From Candidatus Eiseniibacteriota bacterium (GTDB lineage: Bacteria > Eisenbacteria > RBG-16-71-46 > CAIMUX01), in NCBI GenBank assembly GCA_903844735.1, contig CAIMUX010000142.1, forward strand, positions 31,527 to 95,526: 64,000 bases of DNA, in the 5' to 3' direction. Every line of letters starts with the position of its first letter. The stretch's first letter is position 1. Under the pieces are notes generated by a model that saw only the letters and a program-made list of their open reading frames with translations, ran no database searches and was not told where the DNA came from. Below, in pieces: positions 51,930 to 60,388 of the stretch. The position numbers and the translations under genes are program-made.

Positions 51930-52779
51930 ATGCGCTGCGCTGTGCCGGTCGTCTTGTTATTTGTCTTCGCCCTCGGCTATTCGTGCAGCTCCGATCGAAG
52001 CCCGATAGCGGCATCCCCGCCAAACGACGACGCGGAGTTCGCCCGGCCGATCGCCCTGCGCCTGCGCCGCACGGCCAAGGTGGACGGGGGCGAGGCGATC
52101 CTGCCGGGTGCCGAGGCGTTCCTCCCAAGCCAGGGCCGAACGGCCACGCAATGGAGCTACATCGAAGCAGGAGACTCCTCCGGCTGGCTTGTCGGTCGCC
52201 TGGAGGCGCCGACGCCAACCCTGTCCGGCACCTCGACGACCGGGGCGGCCTTTTCGAACCGCGCCTCCGCACGCGAACCGCACACTCACCCGGCCGCCCG
52301 TGGTTCCTTCGACCGTCCCACTGCTGCCGTCCGCCTCGTGGCCTCACGCATCGATCGGACGTACGCGACGCTGCCCGGGCATTTCCGCCTCTGGACACCT
52401 CTGACCACGATTACCACGGATCAGATGGCCAGGCTCGGCACCTTCCTGGAAGAGGCCTACCTCCGGCATCAGCAGCTCGGATTCACCTATGAGGTCCGCA
52501 CGCGCTGGCCGGTGTCCGTCTCCGTCGTCGTGCAGGCGCCCACCGTCGACGGCTACTATTCCGCGTCCATCCTGGGGGTGAACTACGGTTCGCTCGAGTT
52601 CAATGCGTTGCGCAAGCCGGGACATATTGACCTACGAGCTTTTCGGTCCTTCCACCTGCGATCCGCTGACCCGGGTCTATGTCCGTCAGACGTCGAACGG
52701 TCAGGTGGGGGCAGAGGTTCTCGATCACGTATGCAATTCCGAGAGCAGCCTGCTCATCCGGTTCCTGGGGTACGACTAG
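51930..52779 (+). pseudogene. Lipoprotein of unknown function, frameshifted near its end
   Basis: An exported lipoprotein starts at ATG 51930 (VVLLFVFALGYSC lipobox), with GGAGG upstream. The frame reads well to about GVNYGSLEFNALRKPG near 52620 and then turns into unlikely sequence. A neighbouring frame takes over with LTYELFGPSTCDPLTRVYVR, QTSNGQVGAEVLDHVCNSES and LLIRFLGYD, ending at 52779, so one base is missing or added near 52600-52630. The family is unknown. It may be a real mutation or a sequencing error; with the frame repaired it would be about 280 residues. Confidence 0.55.
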
Positions 52780-52941
52780 CCTCAATGTGACACAAATCAG
52801 CGAGCTGATGATGGAAAGTGAAAAGGAATGAGCGAGGATATCAGTGTCTTTATGAGGTCTCGAAGGGTATCACTAAGGACGGCAGGTTGATGCTGGAAAT
52901 GACCTACGAGGTTTTCGCGGACCGGGTCGGACGCCGGCCCT

Positions 52942-53418
52942 TCACAGCCCTCTTCCAGGTGAATCAGGCTGGTTCCGGAGATCCTCCAAGGCTTCCGCGT
53001 CGGCCAGGTCTTTCGTCCTTCCGGAGGCCCGCTTGTTGCGAATGAGGTCATCCAGTGATGGGACGTGCACGTCGATCCCTTCGATCTCCATCGCCACGGA
53101 GCGTTCGAATGTTTCCGCAAACCGTAGCCCGGACGCGGCCGTGATGATGTCGATTCGTCTGGGAGCGACCCCGATCTGGAAGATGGTGCCGTCGGTCTGA
53201 AGGTCCTCGCTGGTGAGATCGTGCAGCGGCGCACCGAACCGACGCAGTGCGCGCAACACGGCATCGGAGTTTTCCGGCGACGGCATGACCCAGATATCTA
53301 TATCCATCGTGGCGCGCGGGTAGCCGTGGGCCGCCAGAGCGTACGCCCCGACCAGAAGGAACTTAACCTTCTCGTCGGCTAAGGCGAGTAACATGTCTCT
53401 GTAGTCTTCGTTCAGCAT
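52942..53418 (-). CDS. Nucleotidyltransferase-like protein (DUF6036/AbiEii type)
   Basis: A 158-residue protein with the nucleotidyltransferase pattern found in orphan and toxin-antitoxin proteins: LADEKVKFLLVGAYALAAHG followed by YPRATMDIDIWVMPSPENS, which supplies the D-X-D pair. Later marks are RIDIITAASGLRFAE and VPSLDDLIRNKRASGRTKDL. The family often works as toxin or antitoxin (AbiEii-like) or modifies tRNA. No partner gene lies beside it. The start at 53418 fits the family; the frame extends to 53466. Confidence 0.75.
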   Translation of the reverse strand: MLNEDYRDMLLALADEKVKFLLVGAYALAAHGYPRATMDIDIWVMPSPENSDAVLRALRRFGAPLHDLTSEDLQTDGTIFQIGVAPRRIDIITAASGLRFAETFERSVAMEIEGIDVHVPSLDDLIRNKRASGRTKDLADAEALEDLRNQPDSPGRGL

Positions 53419-53939
53419 CGTGATGCCTGCTCCAAGAGACGATCTCTCGGGTAAGCGGCCAAACAAGGCCGACTCGCTCCGCGGGCGACCCGGGAACGAA
53501 GTCGTCGTTCCTCCGGTCTGCCATCCGGGATCTGATTGTATGCGCCCGATTCATTGCTCTAGGATATCAGACGGGGCGAAGAGCACCTACCGATTCGGCC
53601 CCCGTGTGGAGATCCCCCAGCCCCGTGGTTTCTGAAGACTTGAATGCCCGTCTGCCACGTGGGTTACGCGTCCAGCTTTTCGCTCTGATAACCTCCTGAA
53701 ATGGTCGAAGCAATTCATCTTGGTCCGGGAACGCTTGGATTCCGGGGCCAGGAGCGTAGCATGGCTGGGCCGGGCGGGCCCCACTCACACCGGCGAGGGG
53801 CGAGGAGGTACTCCTCTACCGCCCGGCCGCGGGGCCGGCGGCCGGATCGGCATCTTCGCGGTGGAGGGGCGGTCAGTCAGGGAGTGGCGGATTGTCGGAG
53901 AGTCCGGTGGATCGGCGACAGTACTGCGCCGGGACGGTA
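53419..53939. other. Gap of about 520 bp without a recognisable gene
   Basis: Between the nucleotidyltransferase gene and the dehydratase fragment there are several GC-rich open frames, none with family likeness or a good ribosome site. The open frame that leads into the dehydratase fragment from 53720 reads as low-complexity Gly, Arg and Pro before the homologous part, which I take to be non-coding. Confidence 0.4.
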
Positions 53940-54262
53940 ACGATGCTGATGGTCCTCGCCAAGCAGGAGCGACCTTCCTGGACCGGATCGCCGAGCGCTA
54001 TCTCAAGATCGACTGTGCTGTCTTCACGCCGAACGCAGATCGCCGTCGTCATGTGCAGGAAATGACCACCCGCAGCCGCGCGGACGGCGTCATCCATTAC
54101 GCGATCCGGTTCTGCACGCCGTACCTCATGGAGTCGCACGGGCTGGAGAGGTCCGCGCGGGAGAACGAGCTTCCGTTCCTTCGGCTCGAAACGGACTACA
54201 ACATGGAGGACGCGCCGCAGCTCGAGACTCGCATTCAGGCATTTCTCGAGATACTTCGGTAG
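53940..54262 (+). pseudogene. C-terminal fragment of a 2-hydroxyacyl-CoA dehydratase subunit
   Basis: About 105 residues match the end of HgdB/BcrC-type dehydratase subunits: FLDRIAERYLKIDCAVFTPN, ADGVIHYAIRFCTPYLMESH and LRLETDYNMEDAPQLETRIQ, then AFLEIL. The conserved Cys of the iron-sulfur site in RFCTPY remains. A complete subunit has about 330-430 residues, so three quarters of the gene is missing at the 5' side. The activator gene follows 8 bases on, showing that an operon for a dehydratase once stood here. Confidence 0.75.
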
Positions 54263-54270
54263 GGGGCCCG

Positions 54271-55020
54271 GTGCTGGTTGCCGGGCTCGACATCGGCTCA
54301 CGCAGCGTGGAACTGGTGGTGGTCGACACCGCGAGCGACGCCATCGTCCACGCGCGCGAGATCCCGACCGGACCGAAGGTGGCGGACGATTGCCGAACGC
54401 TGGTCGAGGGGGCGCGCTTCGAGCGCCTCCTCGCCACCGGCTACGGCCGGACCCTGGCCGAAGTCTCCTTCGGCTATCCCACCGTTACCGAGATCAAGGC
54501 GTACGCACGCGGGGCCCACGCGGTCCACCCCGGGTGCCGCACCGTCCTCGACGTGGGGGGGCAGGACACCAAGGTGATCGCACTCGACGCATCCGGGCGC
54601 GCGGTGCGATTCGAGATGAACGACCGCTGCGCGGCCGGCGCCGGACGGTTTCTGGAGATGATCGCTGTCGCCCTGCAGTACGACATCGATGCCCTGGGTC
54701 GGGCGGCACTCGAGGGAAGTTCTGGCACCAAGATCAGCAGCATGTGCGCGGTCTTCGCTGAGTCCGAGGTTGTGGGTCTGATGACGAGGGGATCGCGCCG
54801 GGAAGACATCGCCTGGGCCGCGCACGACGCGCTGGTATGGCGCATCGTCTCTCAGGTCACGAGAGTGGGAGGCGAGCCGCCGATCTTGTTCGCGGGGGGC
54901 GCGGCCCGCAATTCGTGTCTGCGCCGCATGGTGGAAGAGCGGACCGGATGTGAGGTCTTCGTTCCGGAATCTCCCCAGACGGTCGGCGCGCTGGGGGCTG
55001 CACTGTTGGCGGCGAAGTAG
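54271..55020 (+). CDS. 2-hydroxyacyl-CoA dehydratase activator ATPase (HgdC/BadF family)
   Basis: A 249-residue ASKHA ATPase. VAGLDIGSRSVELVVVDTAS is the phosphate-1 loop, TVLDVGGQDTKVIAL the second, and FAGGAARNSCLRRMVEERTG the adenosine site. The cluster-binding cysteines are in FEMNDRCAAGAGRFLE and ISSMCAVFAESEVVGL, giving one [4Fe-4S] between two monomers. Such activators use ATP to inject one electron into the dehydratase. Length is close to the typical 260. GTG 54271 is the start. Its own dehydratase is only a fragment in this window, so it may serve another one elsewhere or be a relic. Confidence 0.88.
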   Translation: MLVAGLDIGSRSVELVVVDTASDAIVHAREIPTGPKVADDCRTLVEGARFERLLATGYGRTLAEVSFGYPTVTEIKAYARGAHAVHPGCRTVLDVGGQDTKVIALDASGRAVRFEMNDRCAAGAGRFLEMIAVALQYDIDALGRAALEGSSGTKISSMCAVFAESEVVGLMTRGSRREDIAWAAHDALVWRIVSQVTRVGGEPPILFAGGAARNSCLRRMVEERTGCEVFVPESPQTVGALGAALLAAK

Positions 55021-55130
55021 GCCGGGCACGACCGGAAAACCGCGGCCTCGATCAGCGACCTTGACGGACCTATCGTCATTTGCCCTGGTACTTGACGACT
55101 CCTTTGACACAGGAAGAGCAGGATGTCTCC

Positions 55131-55240
55131 GTGGACATCCCCCGGGTGCTCGATCTGCGCGCCTTGCTCGCCAAGAAAAGCACCTCCTCTTCGGTCCCCG
55201 CCAGGCCGCAAAGACCTTCCTGATTCGTCGGACGCTTTCC
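55131..55240 (+). pseudogene. Fragment of an AAA-type (DUF4143-like) ATPase with frameshift
   Basis: VDIPRVLDLRALLAKK in one frame continues as EKHLLFGPRQAAKTFLIRRT in the next, matching the N-terminus of AAA_14/DUF4143 ATPases ('hLLFGPRqtGKTtLir'). The two frames are joined by one lost base near 55175, and the glycine of the Walker A is replaced by Ala. After about 55240 the likeness ends. The surrounding gap (55021-55319) holds nothing else. Confidence 0.55.
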
Positions 55241-55319
55241 GGCACGTGGCAACCGCCCCGAGATGGCTCCTTGCGGCGGCCGCCCCGATTCACGATGAGT
55301 CCCGCCTGTCCTCTCCTCA

Positions 55320-56630
55320 TCACGGCGTCCCGACCCGCCCGCTTGGTGGCCCGCCGAAGTGCCGCCGCACGCGATCCGGGATCTCGCTCACCGCGGCGGC
55401 CGCGAAGAGCGCCGCGTACGGATCGAGGAACGGGAATCGATAGCGCAAGCTGAAGATGAACGGGAGGCTGACGAGAAGTCCGACCAGGGGTGGCGCCAGC
55501 GGTAGCCGCGGCACGCGCCGCCGGTGCGACCAGAGCGCGAGCAAGGCCAGCAGGTGCACCGGCCAGAGGTAGAGTGCGGCCACCTGCGCCGATCGCGACA
55601 TCACGCTTGTTTCCGGGGTCATTTGAAAATAGTGGAACGTTCGCCGGGCCAGGATCTCCGCCGCGCGTCTTGGGTATTGGCTCACCCACGCCCGAGCCGC
55701 GTCGGACCAGTATCTCCCTTCAGCCACCGGCCCCACGATTCCGCGCACTTCCATCTCCCGGACCGCCGCCTGGCTGTCCTCGTGAAAGAGCGCTTCCACT
55801 TCCGCGGTGTAAAGGGGCGTGTCGGCTCCGTGATACATGGCGAGGATACGGTCGTGCATCCCGGCCCAGAGGTTATACGGGCCGATGAAGGTCCCCGGAT
55901 TCCAGCGGTCCGTGGCCGCGTGGTTGCGCAGCGTCCAGGGAGCGAGCGTGAGACCGACGGCCGCGAGGAAGACGGCGGCGCGAGCGAGGCTGCGCCGGCG
56001 AAGCAGGATCCACAGCGCGAATGCTGGAATGAGCATGAGGCCCGTGGGACGCGCGAGGGCGGCGAGACCCGTGAGAAGGCCGGCCAGTGCCGAGCGTGGA
56101 ATGTCCGCGCGCGGCTCACGGCTCTCGGTGGCACCCCACCCGGCGAGAACCACGACCGCCCCTAAGACCGCCACCATGAACGGCGTCTCGGTGCTCCAGC
56201 GTCCGGAGTAGTAGATGGCGTAGGGGTGCAACGCGAAGATCCCTGCGGCGATGAGTCCGGTGGGCCGGTTGAACAGCCGTTCCCCGGCGCCGAACATCAA
56301 CCACACCGTCAGCGTGCCGAGCGCCACCATGCATGCGCGCGCCCATGCCTCCCAGCTTCCGGGGAGTCGGAACAGCGCCGCTCCGAGCACCGGAAGGAGG
56401 GGCGGCCTCGCGAAGTCGGCGTGAGGACCGGGGGGAAGCAGTGCGGCGGGCTCGAACCAGCGCGGCACCGAGACCGCGTAGCCGCGGCCCGCGGACAAGT
56501 TTTGCGCGATGTCTCGGTACTCGGTGCCGTCGATTTCGAGAAACGCCGCCGGCCTCACAGTGACCGACCAGGCGGCCCGCAGGATCGCGGCGGCGAAGAG
56601 CACGAAGATCAGGATCCGACGCGGGCTCAC
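55320..56630 (-). CDS. GT39-like membrane glycosyltransferase (ArnT/PMT superfamily)
   Basis: A 436-residue integral membrane protein with about ten hydrophobic segments. The first extracytoplasmic loop has EIDGTEYRDIAQNLSAGRGY, with the Asp-Glu motif and 'A.nl..G.GY' of the GT39/PMT superfamily, then FARPPLLPVLGAALFRLPG and HPYAIYYSGRWSTETPFMVA. Such enzymes move sugars from lipid carriers to proteins or lipids in the periplasm. The start overlaps the stop of the dehydrogenase gene by 4 bp. Donor and acceptor unknown. Confidence 0.85.
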   Translation of the reverse strand: MSPRRILIFVLFAAAILRAAWSVTVRPAAFLEIDGTEYRDIAQNLSAGRGYAVSVPRWFEPAALLPPGPHADFARPPLLPVLGAALFRLPGSWEAWARACMVALGTLTVWLMFGAGERLFNRPTGLIAAGIFALHPYAIYYSGRWSTETPFMVAVLGAVVVLAGWGATESREPRADIPRSALAGLLTGLAALARPTGLMLIPAFALWILLRRRSLARAAVFLAAVGLTLAPWTLRNHAATDRWNPGTFIGPYNLWAGMHDRILAMYHGADTPLYTAEVEALFHEDSQAAVREMEVRGIVGPVAEGRYWSDAARAWVSQYPRRAAEILARRTFHYFQMTPETSVMSRSAQVAALYLWPVHLLALLALWSHRRRVPRLPLAPPLVGLLVSLPFIFSLRYRFPFLDPYAALFAAAAVSEIPDRVRRHFGGPPSGRVGTP

Positions 56631-57679
56631 AGCATCAGCGCGACCTTCCCGGCTTGAATCGGTTCGTGCGTGAGGAGGTCGAACCCGTGCGCGAACTCCT
56701 CCAGGGGCAGGCGGTGTGTAATCACCGGTCGGATGTCCAGCCGTCCGCTGGCGAGCAGGTTTGACATTTGGACCCAGGTCTCGAACATCAGCCGGCCGTT
56801 GATGCCGAGGAGGCGCACCCCTTTGAAGATCACGCCGTTGGTGAGATCGATGGAGAGCCGGCCGTCGGGAAGGCCGAATGCTGAGTAGCGGCCGCCCTTA
56901 CGAACGAGCCGCAAGCCCTGGTCGAGGACAGACTGTCGTCCCACCATGTCCAGGACCACATCGACGCCGCCCCCCTTGGTCTGGTCCAGGATGAACTCCT
57001 CCACCTTGTCCTTCGAGGCGTCGAAGACTGCGTCGGCACCCATTTGGCGCCCGATCTCGAGGCGCATCGGAGAGAGGCCGACGAGCCAGACGCGGGCGGC
57101 GCCCGAAACACGGGCCACGCCCACGGCAAACAGGCCGGCCGGGCCGTCACCGTAGATGAGTACGGTGCGCGCGGTCACCGGCTCGACCAGCGTGGCGTAG
57201 ACGGCGTTACCCAACGGCTCCTGTGCGGCTGCAAACTCGGGTGGGATCGCGGGGTCGTTCTTCCAGAGGACGAGCTCGGGGACAGCAATGTACTCCGCGA
57301 AGGATCCGTTGCAGTCGACCCCGAGGATCTTGAGGTTGGAGCAGATGTGCATCTGGCCGGTGAGGCAGGGGACGCAGGTCATGCAGGGGATGTGCGTCTC
57401 CGCGCTCACGAAGTCACCCGTCTTTACGCGGCGGCACGCCTTTCCGACCTCGACCACAGTGCCGGCGAACTCGTGCCCCATGGTTTGGGGGATGCGCGGG
57501 CCGATGCGACCCTGGGCCCACTCGTTCCACTGGTAGATGTGGACATCGGTGCCGCACACGGTGGAGGCCGCCACCTTGACCAGCGCCTCGTCCGGCCCGA
57601 TCGACGGGATCGGAACCTGCTGTAGCTCTGCACCCTCGCGCGGACTCGCCTTGACGACCGCCCGCATCTTCTCCGCCAT
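56627..57679 (-). CDS. Zinc-dependent alcohol/threonine 3-dehydrogenase-like enzyme
   Basis: A 350-residue medium-chain dehydrogenase. The catalytic zinc ligands are in STVCGTDVHIYQWNEWA and MGHEFAGTVVEVGK, the structural zinc set in HIPCMTCVPCLTGQMHICSN (C-X2-C-X2-C-X7-C), and the NAD fold in TVLIYGDGPAGLFAVGVARV. The 'CGTDVHIYQWNEWAQ.RI' stretch is typical of L-threonine 3-dehydrogenase (Tdh), which yields 2-amino-3-ketobutyrate. The later part (GVIFKGVRLLGINGR) also fits that group. Tdh is usually followed by kbl, which is not seen here, so a sorbitol-type substrate cannot be excluded. ATG 57679 has a G-rich ribosome site. Confidence 0.8.
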   Translation of the reverse strand: MAEKMRAVVKASPREGAELQQVPIPSIGPDEALVKVAASTVCGTDVHIYQWNEWAQGRIGPRIPQTMGHEFAGTVVEVGKACRRVKTGDFVSAETHIPCMTCVPCLTGQMHICSNLKILGVDCNGSFAEYIAVPELVLWKNDPAIPPEFAAAQEPLGNAVYATLVEPVTARTVLIYGDGPAGLFAVGVARVSGAARVWLVGLSPMRLEIGRQMGADAVFDASKDKVEEFILDQTKGGGVDVVLDMVGRQSVLDQGLRLVRKGGRYSAFGLPDGRLSIDLTNGVIFKGVRLLGINGRLMFETWVQMSNLLASGRLDIRPVITHRLPLEEFAHGFDLLTHEPIQAGKVALML

Positions 57680-58009
57680 GCCCCACCCCCCACGTCGTCT
57701 GACGCCGCTGTCGCCCCATCCCAAGTCCGGTGAACCCGGTAAGTATGGGACCGCTTGATCGTGCGGTCAAGGTTCGGGAAGGCGCCTCTGCGCGCGCCTG
57801 AGGTGATTCCTGGCGACCCAGTTCCAGTGCTCGCCCTTGCGTTCGCCCGAAAACTCGGCTACACTCGCTGCTGCTGACCATGCAGAGTCACGCAGAGTGG
57901 GGGTGGAAAGGGCCGCCGGCGTCCGAGTCGATCGGCTTTCTACGCTACTCGCGGCATGTGGTGCGCGGGTTCGACAGGGTCCCGGATGTTGTGAGAAGGG
58001 GATTCGAGG
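57680..58009. other. Gap of 330 bp without a recognisable gene
   Basis: The gap between the divergent dehydrogenase and lipoprotein genes contains no convincing frame. The bases just before 58010 (GGGGATTCGAGG) include the ribosome site of the lipoprotein gene. Confidence 0.45.
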
Positions 58010-58645
58010 ATGGCACGCCCGAGTCACGTTTGTTGCGTCGTCGGTTGCCTGGCTGCTCTCCTCTTGTTGAGCTGTGGCGATGACGATAAGAAGATCTCCG
58101 AGCCGACTCCCTCGCCGTACCGACCGCAGTCGTCGATCGAAAACGTGCTCTACAATCTCAGGGAGAGCTACATTCGCCGCGACCTGGAGGCCTACCGGGT
58201 GCTGTTTGCGCCGGACTTCGTGTTCCGATTCAACCCGTTTGATGTCTACAATCCTGGCTTTCCGGTGCCGTCATCGTGGGGTATCTCGGAGGAGTGCCGG
58301 GCGGCGGACAGCCTGTTTGCCTCCAAACAGGTCACGAACATAGCGATCTCATGGTCGTTTCCGGATGCGGCGGTGGACAGCGCTGCCACCGGTACGTGGA
58401 TCTTGCAGGCGACCGGGGTCGACGTTCTGGTCGTTACAACCTGCGAGGATGGAACCCATTTCAGCTACCTCGCGGAGGATGGGCGAGAGATGTTCCACCT
58501 GCGCACCTATCCGCAGGAACGAGCGTCCGATGGGAATTCTCTCTGGCGAATCACCCGCTGGACGGATGAGGACCCCTTGTGGCCCGCGCGCGCCGGGAGC
58601 GCGACAAAAACGTGGGGCCTGATCAAGTACGCATTCAGCCGGTAG
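58010..58645 (+). CDS. Lipoprotein of unknown function
   Basis: A 211-residue lipoprotein: signal peptide with lipobox (LAALLLLSCG), then a Pro/Ser linker and a compact domain that begins with IENVLYNLRESYIRRDLEAY and RVLFAPDFVFRFNPFDVYN. The helix followed by 'f..lfapDF.F.' suggests an NTF2/SnoaL-like fold, and the end (WRITRWTDEDPLWPARAGSA) fits that. Similar short lipoproteins are common in FCB candidate phyla. No ligand or partner is known. GAGG lies just before the ATG. Confidence 0.75.
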   Translation: MARPSHVCCVVGCLAALLLLSCGDDDKKISEPTPSPYRPQSSIENVLYNLRESYIRRDLEAYRVLFAPDFVFRFNPFDVYNPGFPVPSSWGISEECRAADSLFASKQVTNIAISWSFPDAAVDSAATGTWILQATGVDVLVVTTCEDGTHFSYLAEDGREMFHLRTYPQERASDGNSLWRITRWTDEDPLWPARAGSATKTWGLIKYAFSR

Positions 58646-58666
58646 ACCGACCCGTATCGAAAAGGC

Positions 58667-60235
58667 ATGTACCACAAGTCAGCTTCTCTATGGCGGGCCA
58701 CGCTTCTTGCGGCGTGCCTGACGAGCCCCTGCTTCTCTGCCTGGCCGGACGGCGACGGCTGTCTGCGGGAGCGTCCGTTTTTCTCGGCGGAACGTGAAGA
58801 GGATCGACACTGCGACGCCTGGCGCGACACCGATCATTTCCGCGTGCACTTCGCCACCGGCGGCGACAATACCGTTCACGGCTGGCCGGACCCTGCCTAT
58901 GTCGATAGTGCCTGCGTTTTTCTGGAGGACTCGTACCGGGCGTTCCATGTGACCTTGGGGTTTGCTCCAGCCCTTTCGGACTTGGCTCGGGGAGGCGGCC
59001 GGGACCTGGTGGACTGCTACCTGCTGGACACCGGATCGCAGGGGGTGGGATATGCCGGCCGGGATTCCGTTACGGGCAGCCCGTGCCGGGGCTCTGCGGC
59101 CGGATACTTCGCGGTGGACAACGACCTTGGAGTAGAGGAGAAACCCGGAATTCTGCGTGCGACCCTGGCGCACGAGTATTTCCACCTTGTACAGTACGGC
59201 GCAGGGGCCGTCGGGGCCTGGTTTACGGAGTCGGCAGCCGTTTGGGCCGAGCGAGCGGCCCGGCCCTCGTACGCCGGATATGCCTGGCGGATGCCGCTAT
59301 GGTTCTGGACACCGCATCGCGGTCTGTGGGGGCTGGGGCACTCGCTGCGGCCGTACGGCGCCGCCCATTTCTGGTGCTTCCTGGAGGAAACCACCGACGC
59401 CACTTTCATGCCGGCCGTCTTCCGCCGATGCTGTAGCGAGTCGTGGCTCAACGCGCTCAAACTGGAACTCGCAGAGCGGGGAACGAATCTGGATTCCACG
59501 CTGGCGCGGTTCGCCCTTTGGAACAATGCGACCGGTGCCTGGAATGATGGCTGCCATTACCGCCAGGGCGGCGCGTTTCCGGAGATCACCTGTCAGGCGG
59601 TCCACGATACCCTGCCGGTCCAGGGGCTCACCTTGGCCGAAGATCTGGTTGCGCAATCCGCCGCCTTTGACTACATCCGGTTTCGCGGACCGGGGGAACG
59701 GGACACCCTCCGCCTGGAATTCGACGGCGCGCCGGAGATGCGTGATGCACGATGCCTGTGCTTCGCCTGGCAGCGGGGCGGCCATCCGCAACGCGAGTGG
59801 ACGGTCTTCCCCGATGTTGACGGAGATGTGAACATGAAGATCCCCGGTTGGTCGACCTGCGACCAGATCACGATGATTGTCGTGAATTTCGAGCAGGCCG
59901 ACGGCGACTTCTCTTTCCGTTACGCCGCGCGGGAGATGGGTGACCCTGCTGCTCGGTGGGTCAGCGACCTCATGGTTGCGCCGAATCCGTTTTGGAGGGA
60001 AACCAGGCTGTCGTGGAGAACCGAAGGCTCTCCGGTTCCGGCGACGCTCGCGATCTTCGATGCGTCGGGCCGGCGGGTGCTTTCCAGACTGATGCCGGCC
60101 GAGCGAGTCGGCAACCAGCGTTTTGTCTGGGATGGCCGCGATGCCGAGGGCCACGAAGTGACGGCGGGGGTCTATTTCATTCGCATCACGACGCCGGAGG
60201 AGATGAGAGCGACACGCGCGGTGCGGCAGAGGTAG
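58667..60235 (+). CDS. Secreted MXAN_6640-like metalloprotease with FlgD/T9SS-like tail
   Basis: A 522-residue exported protein. The signal peptide (ATLLAACLTSPCFSAW) is followed by a domain with RDTDHFRVHFATGG, and at about residue 165 ATLAHEYFHLVQYGAGAVGA, an H-E-X-X-H zinc site, and WFTESAAVWAERA, which supplies the third ligand Glu. The C-terminal 90 residues form a FlgD/Por-secretion-like module: VAPNPFWRETRLSWRTEGS, LAIFDASGRRVLSRL, FVWDGRDAEGHEVTAGVYF. Such tails direct or anchor secreted proteins in FCB bacteria. It follows the lipoprotein gene by 21 bases, so they may be co-expressed. Substrate unknown. Confidence 0.85.
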   Translation: MYHKSASLWRATLLAACLTSPCFSAWPDGDGCLRERPFFSAEREEDRHCDAWRDTDHFRVHFATGGDNTVHGWPDPAYVDSACVFLEDSYRAFHVTLGFAPALSDLARGGGRDLVDCYLLDTGSQGVGYAGRDSVTGSPCRGSAAGYFAVDNDLGVEEKPGILRATLAHEYFHLVQYGAGAVGAWFTESAAVWAERAARPSYAGYAWRMPLWFWTPHRGLWGLGHSLRPYGAAHFWCFLEETTDATFMPAVFRRCCSESWLNALKLELAERGTNLDSTLARFALWNNATGAWNDGCHYRQGGAFPEITCQAVHDTLPVQGLTLAEDLVAQSAAFDYIRFRGPGERDTLRLEFDGAPEMRDARCLCFAWQRGGHPQREWTVFPDVDGDVNMKIPGWSTCDQITMIVVNFEQADGDFSFRYAAREMGDPAARWVSDLMVAPNPFWRETRLSWRTEGSPVPATLAIFDASGRRVLSRLMPAERVGNQRFVWDGRDAEGHEVTAGVYFIRITTPEEMRATRAVRQR

Positions 60236-60388
60236 GAAGGAACGCTCTCGCTGTTGCCCGGTCGAGCGCGGATCTGCGAGAGAAGGCGCTCCCAGTCGTC
60301 CTCAAAACCAAGGGCGTAGAGCGCGTCTGCGCGTTGCGCGCCGAGGCGGACCGCGAGGCGGACCGTACCGATAGGAAAGCGGAAGCTC

